Of a stretch of 64,000 bases of DNA, positions 52,638 through 60,704 are shown one piece after another. Within the stretch, counting starts at the first letter, position 1. Each line of letters opens with the position of its first letter. Position numbers and translations under genes: made by a program. The stretch spans positions 18,729 to 82,728 of the forward strand of contig QHYI01000131.1 of NCBI GenBank assembly GCA_003223245.1, in the 5' to 3' direction. This DNA is from Acidobacteriota bacterium. Lineage in GTDB: Bacteria; Acidobacteriota; Terriglobia; Acidiferrales; UBA7541. The notes under the pieces are model-generated. The model saw only the letters and a list, made by a program, of their open reading frames with translations, made no database searches and was not told the origin of the DNA.

Positions 52638-52991
52638 ATGGCGAAGGTCAAGATCAAATTCCTGAACAAGCCGACGTGAACAACTTGCCGCAAGGCAAGA
52701 GGTCTCTTGCTGGAACTGGGGGCCGAACTGGAATCGCGTGACTTGAGCACGGAGCGGCTGACGGAAACCGAACTGGATGCGCTGATTGGACAGCGCAATT
52801 ACAAGGAATTCTTGAATCCGCGAAACGAACTGTATCGCACCCGAAACATGAAAGAGCATCCGCCTTCGCGCGCGGAAGCTATCCAGTTGATGGCTAAGGA
52901 ACCGAATCTGATTCGCCGTCCCATACTGATTGTCGGTTCTCAAGTGGTTCTCGGTTTTGATGAAGAGGCCTACAAGAAGCTTTTGAAGTGA
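52638..52991 (+). CDS. Candidate selenoprotein, Spx/ArsC family, UGA as selenocysteine 14
   Basis: The frame from ATG 52638 (GAGGAG 5 nt upstream) reads MAKVKIKFLNKPT, then an in-frame TGA at 52677-52679, then TTCRKARGLLLELGAELESR and on to the stop at 52991. Read through, it is a complete 117-residue Spx/ArsC-family thioredoxin-fold protein. The TGA falls exactly on the first Cys of the CxxC redox switch (KPT-U-TTCRKAR, so UxxC with Cys17). The C-terminal LIRRP motif (residues 91-95) and LGFDEEAYKKLL also match Spx/ArsC proteins. A hairpin at 52695-52710 resembles a bacterial SECIS. Such proteins act as thiol-redox regulators or arsenate-type reductases; the function here is unknown. The alternatives are a nonsense mutation or a sequence error (TGC to TGA). 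Confidence 0.8.
52695..52710 (+). promoter_or_regulatory. SECIS-like hairpin after the in-frame UGA
   Basis: GCAAGA (52695-52700), loop GGTC and TCTTGC (52705-52710) form a perfect 6-bp stem; a G-U pair can extend it by one. The apical sequence AGGUCU with its conserved GU matches, from memory, the SelB-binding loop of E. coli fdhF. The GU lies at positions 26-27 counting U of UGA as 1, against 23-24 in fdhF. The element lies wholly within the coding frame, as bacterial SECIS elements do. Confidence 0.7.
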
Positions 52992-53052
52992 AGAGCCTTC
53001 CGAAGATGCTCTTGCGCTTGTGGACGTAGGGCCACAGAGTGTATGAATAGGC

Positions 53053-53643
53053 GTGGCAGAAAACTGTGACCAGAAAGTGCCGGCAATGAAATCGCTCGCG
53101 GACAGAATCCTCATCGAACAAGGCGACCTGACGGAGAAGGACACGGACGCCATCGTCAACGCTGCAAACAATGATTTGATTTTAGGGGGAGGCGTGGCCG
53201 GCGCGATCCGGCGAAAAGGCGGCGACGCCATCCAGAGCGAGTGCAACGAGATTGGCACGATTCCCGTAGGGTACGCGGCGATCACCTCGGGCGGAAAATT
53301 GAAAGCGCGGTTCGTGATCCATGCCGCGAGCATGCGGCTTGGCGGCGCTACGACTGCCGAAGCGCTGCGAAATTCCACGGCGCATTCGTTGAGGATTGCA
53401 AAAGAGCGCGGACTCAAAAGCATCGCGTTTCCAGCCATAGGCACGGGCATTGCCGGGTTCCCGCTGGAAGAATGCGCAAAGATCATGTTGCGGGAAGCTG
53501 CGGAACATTTGCGCGGAGAAACTTCGCTCGAAAGAGTGCACTTCGTGCTGTTTGATGAGGCCGCGAAAGAAATCTTCGAGCGCACCTGGAAAAAACTCCA
53601 AACGGAACTGACCTCAGGAGCCGCCGGAGCAAAGGGCGCGTGA
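53053..53643 (+). CDS. Macrodomain protein (ADP-ribose-binding / deacetylase type)
   Basis: Macrodomains bind ADP-ribose and many remove it or O-acetyl groups. The 196-residue product shows EQGDLTEKDTDAIVNAANND near residue 22, the ribose loop GGGVAGAIRRKGG, ARFVIHAASM, and the phosphate loop SIAFPAIGTGIAGFP near 137. The conserved Asn-Ala-Ala-Asn and GTGxAGFP motifs are intact. GTG 53053 is the first start; ATG 53086 begins closer to the conserved domain and is equally possible. The stop overlaps the start of the methyltransferase gene (GTGA). Confidence 0.9.
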   Translation: MAENCDQKVPAMKSLADRILIEQGDLTEKDTDAIVNAANNDLILGGGVAGAIRRKGGDAIQSECNEIGTIPVGYAAITSGGKLKARFVIHAASMRLGGATTAEALRNSTAHSLRIAKERGLKSIAFPAIGTGIAGFPLEECAKIMLREAAEHLRGETSLERVHFVLFDEAAKEIFERTWKKLQTELTSGAAGAKGA

Positions 53644-54725
53644 CGCCTCTCGAAGAATTGCTCGCCGACCGCATTCGCCGCCGCGGCCCCCTCCCTTTTG
53701 CCGATTTCATGCGCGAATGCCTGTACCATCCCGTGCACGGCTATTACAGCAAAGCAGAATCGCAGCGGTTCGCCGATTACTACACCAGCGTAGACGTACA
53801 CCCGATTTTTGGCCGGCTGCTGGCGCGGAAATTTGCCTGGATGTGGGAGCAACTCGAACGGCCTAAGGAATTTTTGCTGGTGGAGGCGGGAGCGGGCGTG
53901 GGGCGTCTGGCACAGCACGTTCTGGATTTCTGCGCCGCCAAGCTGACTGAATTTTACGCAGCGGTGCGTTACGTTGCGGTGGAAAGGTCGGCGTTGCGGC
54001 GTGAGCAGGCCGGGAAGCGATTGCGGCCACATGCGACGGCAGGACATTTGCGGATTTCGCCGGAAATTCCGGCGCAGATTCCAGCAGGTTGCGTTTTCTC
54101 GAATGAATTTATCGACGCGTTGGCGGTGCACCGGGTTGTAAGGACAGGCGGGATGCTGCAGGAGATTTTCGTCGGTTGGGACAACGGAAAGTTTATCGAC
54201 GCGGTTCGGCCGGTTTCGACTTGCGCGATCAACGAATATTTCGCGACGCAGCCCGTCACGCTGCGCGAAGGCCAGCACGCGGAGGCAGGGCTCGAAGCGT
54301 GCGACTGGATTACGGAGGTCGGTCGGCGCATCGCACGAGGATTTGTGGTCACGATTGACTATGGGCATCGTGCCGAGGAGCTCTTTGACGAGCGCCACAT
54401 GCGCGGAACGCTGCTGGCGTACCGGGACCACCGCGTTAGCGAAGATTTCTACGCGGTGCCGGGCGAGCAGGACCTGACCGCGCACGTGAATTTCACGGCG
54501 CTCGAAACCTGGGGGCAGCGGTCTGGGCTGGAAACCCGGGAGCTTACTTCGCAGACCGCCTTTTTGCTGGCTCTGGGGGAAAGCAACGAATTTGCCGACC
54601 TGTACGACCCGGGGCAAAGCGAAGCGGAGCAGATTCGCGCCCGGCTGCAACTGAAGACACTTATCCATCCCGAAGGCATGGGCGAGCGGTTCCAGGCGCT
54701 GCTGCAACGAAAGGGACTGACTTGA
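53640..54725 (+). CDS. MidA/NDUFAF7-like SAM-dependent methyltransferase
   Basis: The mitochondrial homologue NDUFAF7 methylates an Arg of complex I during assembly; bacterial members are largely uncharacterised. The 361-residue product has the family opening GPLPFADFMRECLYHPVHGY, then DYYTSVDVHPIFGRLLARKF, the SAM motif LLVEAGAGVGRLAQHVLDF, CVFSNEFIDALAVHRVV and VTIDYGHRAEELFDERHMRG. Length and motif order are typical. The GTG start at 53640 overlaps the stop of the macrodomain gene, so they are co-translated. Confidence 0.9.
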   Translation: MTPLEELLADRIRRRGPLPFADFMRECLYHPVHGYYSKAESQRFADYYTSVDVHPIFGRLLARKFAWMWEQLERPKEFLLVEAGAGVGRLAQHVLDFCAAKLTEFYAAVRYVAVERSALRREQAGKRLRPHATAGHLRISPEIPAQIPAGCVFSNEFIDALAVHRVVRTGGMLQEIFVGWDNGKFIDAVRPVSTCAINEYFATQPVTLREGQHAEAGLEACDWITEVGRRIARGFVVTIDYGHRAEELFDERHMRGTLLAYRDHRVSEDFYAVPGEQDLTAHVNFTALETWGQRSGLETRELTSQTAFLLALGESNEFADLYDPGQSEAEQIRARLQLKTLIHPEGMGERFQALLQRKGLT

Positions 54726-55102
54726 TGGCCCATGAACGAAGGAACGCGCCGACCAAGCGTGGGAGATGGGAGAAACCGACATTGCAAGGATGTAATGTTT
54801 TTGCGGAGGAGAAAGTCAAAAGGCGCACTCTGAAATCGCGGGGATTGGGCACAACGGCGGTCTTCGATTTCCACAGGTATCCACCGAATTCCACCGACGA
54901 GGCGGTTGCGTCGGGAACGGCGGACCGGCATAGTCGGGTCGCTTCTCGGGGTTGTGGGCAGGATGGTCGATTTGTTGGGTCGATAGTCCTCTAGTGGTTA
55001 TCCGTCGCAGGAGCGGGAAGGCGGCTAAAGCGCGCCCCTACAACGGGCTGCCACGGCAAATTGATATACAAACTTCGGTTACAAGAAATTGGGAGGGGTG
55101 TG
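54726..55102. other. Intergenic region without supported gene
   Basis: Short open frames are present, but none has a ribosome-binding site together with protein-like sequence. A string GGCGGCTAAAGCGCGCCCCT (55020-55039) resembles small palindromic repeats. Nothing else was recognised. Confidence 0.5.
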
Positions 55103-55342
55103 ATGATGTTCGCTATCGTTCGCCGAGGGAAAAAAGCTGGAATTCCACTGTATCCCCATCGTTTTGAAGAAGATGAGCGATTTCACGTGAGCCTGACCCG
55201 GGAGGGGCCGTTTATTCCGCTTTTCGATGACCGGGATATCCCGGATTACCTGGCGAATGGTTATTCGCTGGCCATGAGCAACGGTACGGAGAAGTACGGT
55301 CCGACGTTTATTCGGCCGAGTTCGATCCGCGGGTGGGAGTGA
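55103..55342 (+). CDS. Small hypothetical protein
   Basis: Function unknown. From ATG 55103 (GGGAGGGG 5-8 nt upstream) the 79-residue product reads MMFAIVRRGKKAGIPLYPHR, FEEDERFHVSLTREGPFIPL, FDDRDIPDYLANGYSLAMSN and ends in IRPSSIRGWE. The composition is that of a compact globular protein. ATG 55106 is an equal alternative. It is convergent with the M1-like gene. Confidence 0.6.
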   Translation: MMFAIVRRGKKAGIPLYPHRFEEDERFHVSLTREGPFIPLFDDRDIPDYLANGYSLAMSNGTEKYGPTFIRPSSIRGWE

Positions 55343-55413
55343 GGAGGGGCAGGGAGGAAAGTCGAAGAGTTCAAGGTTTAATTAGCCGACCCTACGAAGA
55401 AGAAGCCCAGGCG

Positions 55414-57579
55414 CTACTGCGGGGAGGTGGGGTCGGGCCTTTTCTTGAGGACGGGCTTTTCGCCGGATGCCGGAGCGGGCAGTGTGCTTGCCGGCTTCGC
55501 GGGTTCGGCCGAAGCAGGAGTGGCCACGGCTTGACTGCTGCCTTCGGAATAGGGCTTCTTAATCAACGCCTCAGCACGCGCTTGAGCCCCGCCGGTGTTG
55601 TCGTTGGTCTGCCTGGCTTTGCTGTACTCGTTGACGGCGCGCTCGCGCTGGCCTAGTAAATCAAAAATTTCGCCCAAATAGATGTGGCTCCAAACCTCCG
55701 TCCACTTCTCGGAAGGCTCGGGGACGTTTTGCAGGCATTCGCGGAAGGAGTTGGCGGCGGCCTGATAATTCTTCTGGTAGAAGAAGGCTTCGCCCATGCG
55801 GAAGTTCGCCAGGGGGCGGCCGGGCTGGATGCTGAGCGCCTTTTGGTATTGCGCCACAGCGTCGTAGAAGCGGACTTGTTCGGCGAGATCTTCGCCGCGA
55901 GCGATGGCCGCGCGAGCGCGAAGAGCAACGCTGGACTTGAGAATGAGGTTATTGGGATCGATTTTGATGCCGAGCGGTTTGGGGCGGCCGAAGACGTCAA
56001 CCGAGAATTGAGTTTCCAGGCCGGTGACTTCAATCGTTTTGGTTTCGGGATTGCCTTCGGTCTCGATGCGCAGCTCGACGGGCATGTGGAAGGTATCGAG
56101 AGGCTGCTTGATCTTGCCAACCACGCGGAAGCCCTTGGGCGTGCGATAGACCACATAATCGAGAGAAAATTCGGGGATGCCGGTGGAATTCAACCATTGC
56201 GCGAAAAAGCTGGGCAGATTGGGAGGGTCTTGAATCTGTTTGCCGTTGGCGGCGACTTGGACGTGGCGTTCGGCGAGATTCTCGAAATCCTCGTTGCGGG
56301 CGGATTTTTCGGCAAATTGATAGTAGAAATCGCGCAGAGTGGTTTTGAAAGGCACGTCGCCCATCATGGCGCGCAGCATGTGAAAGAGCATGGCACCTTT
56401 GTTCATCACCACGGAACGATAATCGGGGGAATAAGGCGCGAGACGGCCCGCTTGGCCGACCGGCGCGGCGTCCTCATACATCAGCGCGCCGACGGCAAAT
56501 TCGTCGATAGCGCGCAAGCCGGCCTCCTTGCCTGCTGTTTGTTCCGCGTAGAGCGCTTCGCAGTAGCGAGCAAGGCCGTCGGTGATCCAGACGTCGTTGG
56601 GAGTGGCGGGAGCCACTTGCACGCCGAACCATTGCGAGGCGACGAGGCGGGCGATGGCGCGATCGCTGGCTTTGGGATCCCACATGCGCTGGCTGAGAAG
56701 CAGAACCCCGGGACCGGCAAATTCGCGAAGGGTGCCTTCGGGCAATTGGATCAAAGTGAAAGAAGGATCGGGGACGGGGCCGAACAGGTCGGAGAAGGTC
56801 ACGGCGGCGCGGGCAACATCGGAGGCAAAATCCTGCGCGTTGGCGGACATGTTGCGCGCGGCGTAGACGTTGACGCTAATGCCTTCGGCTTGCTTGGGAT
56901 TGAGCTGCAGGTTGCCGGCGACAAACGTGCCATGCTGCGCGGAACGGTTGCATTCAAAGGTATAGAGAACGCGTGGACCTTCGACGGCGTTTTTCTCAGC
57001 CACAGGCGTAGGAGCGGCGGCTTTGCCAGAGCCAGCGACGGCGAAATTGGCCGGCACGTTCAAGCGGAACGTGGCGGTGTAACGGTCGGAAGGATAATCC
57101 GTGAGGGGAAACCAGCGCGCGGGCAGAAGCAGATATGCGCCGTCCTTGCTGATGGAAGCGACGCGGACGCCGGGCACCGGGCTATTCTCTTCGTTGAACA
57201 GTAGACCGGAGTACGTGAACGTGAGCGTGACTTTGCCGTCGGTGGCGATGGGGGTGAGAAGCTGAACGTTGACGAAAAGCGGATTCTGATTGTCGCGCTC
57301 AAAGGTGAGCGGCTTGCCTTCGGGGCCTTTGACTTCCTTGACCACGAGATTGGGATGAAGCTCGACCCGGACATTGCTGGAGGCTTCGGTGGCTTTGAAC
57401 TCGACTTTGGCGGTGGCGGAAAGCGACTGGCCGATAGTGTCGAGTGTGGCGGAGACATCATAGTGGGTGGCAAGAAAATTCGTGGGGCGTGGAGCCTGTG
57501 CGTAGAGCGGCGCCGCGGCGAGTAAACACAGTGGTGCGAACAAACCGACAGCGCTGGAAATCCCCGGACGGCGGGTCAT
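55414..57579 (-). CDS. M1-peptidase-like exported protein lacking zinc ligands, with TPR tail
   Basis: The fold is that of an M1 aminopeptidase, but it is probably catalytically dead. From ATG 57579 the 721-residue product has a signal peptide (VGLFAPLCLLAAAPLYAQ), an N-terminal beta domain (residues ~30-220) and an M1-like catalytic domain. At the place of HExxHQWFG stands ARLVASQWFG, and where NEGFA carries the third ligand it reads TDGLARYCE, so all three zinc ligands are replaced. The GAMEN exopeptidase motif is also not recognisable. After a C-terminal domain come TPR-like helices (~560-670: ALSIQPGRPLANFRMGEAFF) and a Pro/Ala-rich tail. A scaffolding or binding role is likely (inference). 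Confidence 0.85.
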   Translation of the reverse strand: MTRRPGISSAVGLFAPLCLLAAAPLYAQAPRPTNFLATHYDVSATLDTIGQSLSATAKVEFKATEASSNVRVELHPNLVVKEVKGPEGKPLTFERDNQNPLFVNVQLLTPIATDGKVTLTFTYSGLLFNEENSPVPGVRVASISKDGAYLLLPARWFPLTDYPSDRYTATFRLNVPANFAVAGSGKAAAPTPVAEKNAVEGPRVLYTFECNRSAQHGTFVAGNLQLNPKQAEGISVNVYAARNMSANAQDFASDVARAAVTFSDLFGPVPDPSFTLIQLPEGTLREFAGPGVLLLSQRMWDPKASDRAIARLVASQWFGVQVAPATPNDVWITDGLARYCEALYAEQTAGKEAGLRAIDEFAVGALMYEDAAPVGQAGRLAPYSPDYRSVVMNKGAMLFHMLRAMMGDVPFKTTLRDFYYQFAEKSARNEDFENLAERHVQVAANGKQIQDPPNLPSFFAQWLNSTGIPEFSLDYVVYRTPKGFRVVGKIKQPLDTFHMPVELRIETEGNPETKTIEVTGLETQFSVDVFGRPKPLGIKIDPNNLILKSSVALRARAAIARGEDLAEQVRFYDAVAQYQKALSIQPGRPLANFRMGEAFFYQKNYQAAANSFRECLQNVPEPSEKWTEVWSHIYLGEIFDLLGQRERAVNEYSKARQTNDNTGGAQARAEALIKKPYSEGSSQAVATPASAEPAKPASTLPAPASGEKPVLKKRPDPTSPQ

Positions 57580-57642
57580 CGGACCCCTTTCCATGTGATG
57601 CCTATCTCCAATCACTGTACACCTAATAGGATACCAAAGAGC

Positions 57643-58809
57643 TCATTTTGCGTTGCTTGGCGCGGGGCGCAGGAGCCGGACAATCTCGTCGGCGGCGCGG
57701 TCAACGGCTCCCGGAGGGCCAAGGAGTCTTTGCACCTCTTGCAGGCCGCGCTGCATTTCTGAGACGCGGGGATTGGCGCTCGGTGAGCCGCAAAGCAGCG
57801 ACTGCGCTTCGGCGGCGAGGCGCTGGGGCGTGAAGTCGTCCTGGATCAACTCTGGAACGACAGCTCGACCAGCTATGAGATTGACCATGCTGAAGAACTT
57901 CGTTTTTACCAGGAGTTTCGCGAGGCGGGCGGTGAGCGGTGACAGGCGGTAGATAACGATCATGGGCTTTCCGAGGAGCGCGGTTTCGACGGTGGCAGTG
58001 CCGCTGGAAACGATGGCGAGGTCGGCGGCCGCCAAGGCGTTATAGGTGTCGTTCGAAACGAAGCGCACGCGCCAATCCACAGGAAAATGCTTTTCGAGAT
58101 GCGCTGGGTCGAGCCCGGGCGCGACGGCTACGACGGTGTGGGAGGGGCCGGGGAGGCATTGACGAATTTCACGGATTCCTTCGACAAGAACTGGCAAATG
58201 ATGCGCAATTTCGCCGTGGCGGCTGCCCGGGAGAACGGTGATGATTATGCCTCCAGGATCAAGACCGTTTTGCTTGCAAAATAATTCCCGTGTCAGAGTC
58301 GCGCGGACGTTTCCGACCAGTGGGTGGCCGATGAACTTCACGGGCACGTTGGCGTCGGCGTAGAACTTTTCTTCGAAGGGGAAAATACAGAGCGCTTCGG
58401 CGAAGCGGCGGCGCACCAGATTGACACGCCATGGGCGCCAGGCCCAGAACTGCGGACAAATGTAGTAGACATTTCGAATGCCTTTGGGGCGCAGCTTGCG
58501 CGCAAGGCGCAAATGAAAGCCGGGAAAATCCGTGAGGATAGCGAGCGCAGGTTTGCGGCGCTGCGCTTCATCGACGAGCTGGCGCATGGTGCGCACGAGC
58601 GAGGGCAGGCGCTTGAAGACTTCGGTGATGCCTACGACGGAAACTTCGGAATAATCAGCGATGATTTCAACGCCGGCGGCGCGCATATGAGGCCCGCCCA
58701 TGCCGAAGAGGGTTACCTCGAGGCGCTGCTTCAGAGCAGTAGCCAGACGCGCGGCGTACATGTCCCCGGAAGCTTCACCTGCGGAGAGCAGAAGCGAGAT
58801 GGGTAGCAT
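57643..58809 (-). CDS. lpxB: Lipid-A-disaccharide synthase
   Basis: A GT19 glycosyltransferase that joins UDP-2,3-diacylglucosamine and lipid X to form the lipid A disaccharide at the inner membrane. The 388-residue product shows LLSAGEASGDMYAARLATAL near residue 6, MGGPHMRAAGVEIIADYSEV, the ILTDFPGFHLRLARKLRPKG region, YYICPQFWAWRPWRVNLVRR, VLPGSRHGEIAHHLPVLVEG and GTATVETALLGKPMIVIYRL. It is the last gene of a minus-strand run with two ABC half-transporters and a lipoprotein (18-bp gap to the exporter). This is consistent with an outer-membrane lipid assembly locus and a Gram-negative cell envelope. Confidence 0.97.
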   Translation of the reverse strand: MLPISLLLSAGEASGDMYAARLATALKQRLEVTLFGMGGPHMRAAGVEIIADYSEVSVVGITEVFKRLPSLVRTMRQLVDEAQRRKPALAILTDFPGFHLRLARKLRPKGIRNVYYICPQFWAWRPWRVNLVRRRFAEALCIFPFEEKFYADANVPVKFIGHPLVGNVRATLTRELFCKQNGLDPGGIIITVLPGSRHGEIAHHLPVLVEGIREIRQCLPGPSHTVVAVAPGLDPAHLEKHFPVDWRVRFVSNDTYNALAAADLAIVSSGTATVETALLGKPMIVIYRLSPLTARLAKLLVKTKFFSMVNLIAGRAVVPELIQDDFTPQRLAAEAQSLLCGSPSANPRVSEMQRGLQEVQRLLGPPGAVDRAADEIVRLLRPAPSNAK

Positions 58810-58826
58810 GTGCGGAGAGACTGCCG

Positions 58827-60704
58827 CTAGTCGCTCGCGCGAAGCGCAGGCGGTTCGGCGGCGCCGCGGGCTTCGAGGGGAAGGTGCAGCTCCTGCTCTT
58901 TGTATTGGAGCTGATAGAGGCGGAAGTAGATGCCGCGCTGGGCAAGAAGCTCCTGATGGGCGCCCTGTTCGCGTAGACGGCCCTTGTGAAAGACGAGGAT
59001 GCGATCGGCATGCTGAATGGTGCTCAGGCGGTGGGCGATGACCAGGGCAGTGCGCCCGGAGAGCAAGCGGCTCAAGGCTTCGCGGATTTGCAATTCGGTT
59101 TTGGTGTCCACGCTGGAAGTGGCTTCGTCAAGAATCAAGAAGCGCGGATTGTGCGCCAGCGCGCGCGCGAAATTGATGAGCTGACGCTGGCCGACGGAAA
59201 GCGTAGAGCCGCGCTCGTTGACGACAGTGGCGGCGCCACTAGAAAGCGAGCGAATGAATTCGCCGAGGCCGACCTCTTCGAGCGCGCGCTCGACGGTGGC
59301 GTTTTCGATGTTTTGGGTGCCGAGGCGGACGTTGGTTTCGATGGTTCCGGTGAAGAGAAACGGATCCTGCAGCACGATGCCGAACTGGCGGCGCAGATCT
59401 TGCAACTCGATGAGGCGAATGTCTTTTCCGTCGAGAAGAATTTGGCCGCACTGAATGTCGTAGAACCGGAGCAGCAGGGAAATGAGCGTGGTCTTGCCAG
59501 CACCGGTGTGGCCGACGATGGCGAAGGTCTGACCAGGTTCGACGCGGAAAGAGACATCGCGCAGGACCCAATCTTCGTCCGCGGGCTCGGGAACATTTCG
59601 GTAGCTGAACCAGACGTTGCGGAATTCGATTTCGCCGCGCGGACAGACGAGTTTGACAGCCTGGGGATCCGATTGAATGGTGACCGGCTCGTCAAGAAGC
59701 TTGAAGATGCGTTCGGAGGCGGCCATGGCGGACTGGAGAATGTTGAATTTTTCGCTCAGGTCCTGAATGGGCCGGAAGAAGCGCTGGGCATACATGGTGA
59801 AGGCCACAAGTACACCGAGGGTGAGTGTGCCGTGGAAAATGCGATTGCCTCCCGCCCAGTAGATGAGCGCGATGGTTGCAAAGCTCAGGAATTCGACGGC
59901 CGGATAAAAGAGCGCGTAGGCGAGGATGGCGTCGCGCCAAGCAAGCATATTATCGCGATTGCGCTTGGAGAAATCCTCCTTCGCCTTTTGCTCGCGGTTG
60001 AAGAGCTGTACGACGCTCATGCCGGAGATATATTCCTGGAGGAACGCGTTGATCCGCGCGATGGCGGTGCGGATGCGGCGGTTCGCGTCACGCACATATT
60101 TGCGGAAAATCAGCGTGACCACCAGGATGCCCGGCAGGACGGCGAGAGCGTCGAGCGCGAGGCGCGCATCAATCTTGAAAAGCAGCCCGGCCATGACTGC
60201 AAGGAGGAAGAAATCGTTGATCATGGTGACCACGCCGGCAGCGAAGAGGTCGTTCAGGGCGTCGACGTCGGTGGTGACGCGAGTGACCAGGCGGCCGACG
60301 GGGTTGCGGTCGAAGTAGCTCATGGGCAAACGCTGCAGATGGGAGAAAATTTCGCGGCGCATGTCGTACATGGTTTCCTGGCCGACATGCTGCATGATGC
60401 GGATCTGGATGTACTGGGCGAGGAAATCGAACGCGAGCACGCCCAAGTAAATCAAACTCAGCCAGAGGATGCCGACCCAGGCCTTGTGCTCGGGAATGAG
60501 GCGGTTCATTGCCGGCACGAAGTTGTTATCAATGGCTTTCTGGAAAATGGCGGGCGGAGCGAGCTCGAGCGGCGTGACCACGGCAACCAGAGCGAGCGCC
60601 AATGCGACACGCCAGCGGTACGGCTTCATGTATCGCAAAAGCCGCCGCATCAAGCGCGAGTCGTACGCTTTGCCTAAGGCCTCTTCTTCGTGCAAAGTGC
60701 TCAT
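58827..60704 (-). CDS. ABC exporter half-transporter, subunit B (MsbA/MDR-like)
   Basis: Six N-terminal helices (residues ~30-300) are fused to an ATPase domain. From ATG 60704 the 625-residue protein has Walker A IVGHTGAGKTTLISLLLR, the Q-loop VLQDPFLFTG, the signature LSVGQRQLINFARAL (LSVGQ, not LSGGQ), Walker B FLILDEATSSVDT with catalytic Glu, and the switch IAHRLSTI. Its start overlaps the stop of subunit A (ATGA). The partner has Asp for the catalytic Glu, so one composite ATP site is degenerate, as in heterodimeric exporters of the BmrCD/TM287-288 type. Substrate unknown; adjacent lpxB makes a lipid possible. Confidence 0.92.
   Translation of the reverse strand: MSTLHEEEALGKAYDSRLMRRLLRYMKPYRWRVALALALVAVVTPLELAPPAIFQKAIDNNFVPAMNRLIPEHKAWVGILWLSLIYLGVLAFDFLAQYIQIRIMQHVGQETMYDMRREIFSHLQRLPMSYFDRNPVGRLVTRVTTDVDALNDLFAAGVVTMINDFFLLAVMAGLLFKIDARLALDALAVLPGILVVTLIFRKYVRDANRRIRTAIARINAFLQEYISGMSVVQLFNREQKAKEDFSKRNRDNMLAWRDAILAYALFYPAVEFLSFATIALIYWAGGNRIFHGTLTLGVLVAFTMYAQRFFRPIQDLSEKFNILQSAMAASERIFKLLDEPVTIQSDPQAVKLVCPRGEIEFRNVWFSYRNVPEPADEDWVLRDVSFRVEPGQTFAIVGHTGAGKTTLISLLLRFYDIQCGQILLDGKDIRLIELQDLRRQFGIVLQDPFLFTGTIETNVRLGTQNIENATVERALEEVGLGEFIRSLSSGAATVVNERGSTLSVGQRQLINFARALAHNPRFLILDEATSSVDTKTELQIREALSRLLSGRTALVIAHRLSTIQHADRILVFHKGRLREQGAHQELLAQRGIYFRLYQLQYKEQELHLPLEARGAAEPPALRASD

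Noticed and set aside
51942..54782. 946-codon open frame on the minus strand
   Set aside because: It runs antisense through crotonase, rhodanese, the selenoprotein candidate, macrodomain and MidA genes, which all have clear family motifs. Its sequence has no recognisable domain; high G+C explains the long opening.
55684..57204. 506-codon plus-strand open frame
   Set aside because: Antisense to the M1-like gene; Gly/Arg/His-rich composition without domains.
58986..60677. 563-codon plus-strand open frame
   Set aside because: Antisense shadow of the ABC exporter subunit B, which has every expected ATPase motif.
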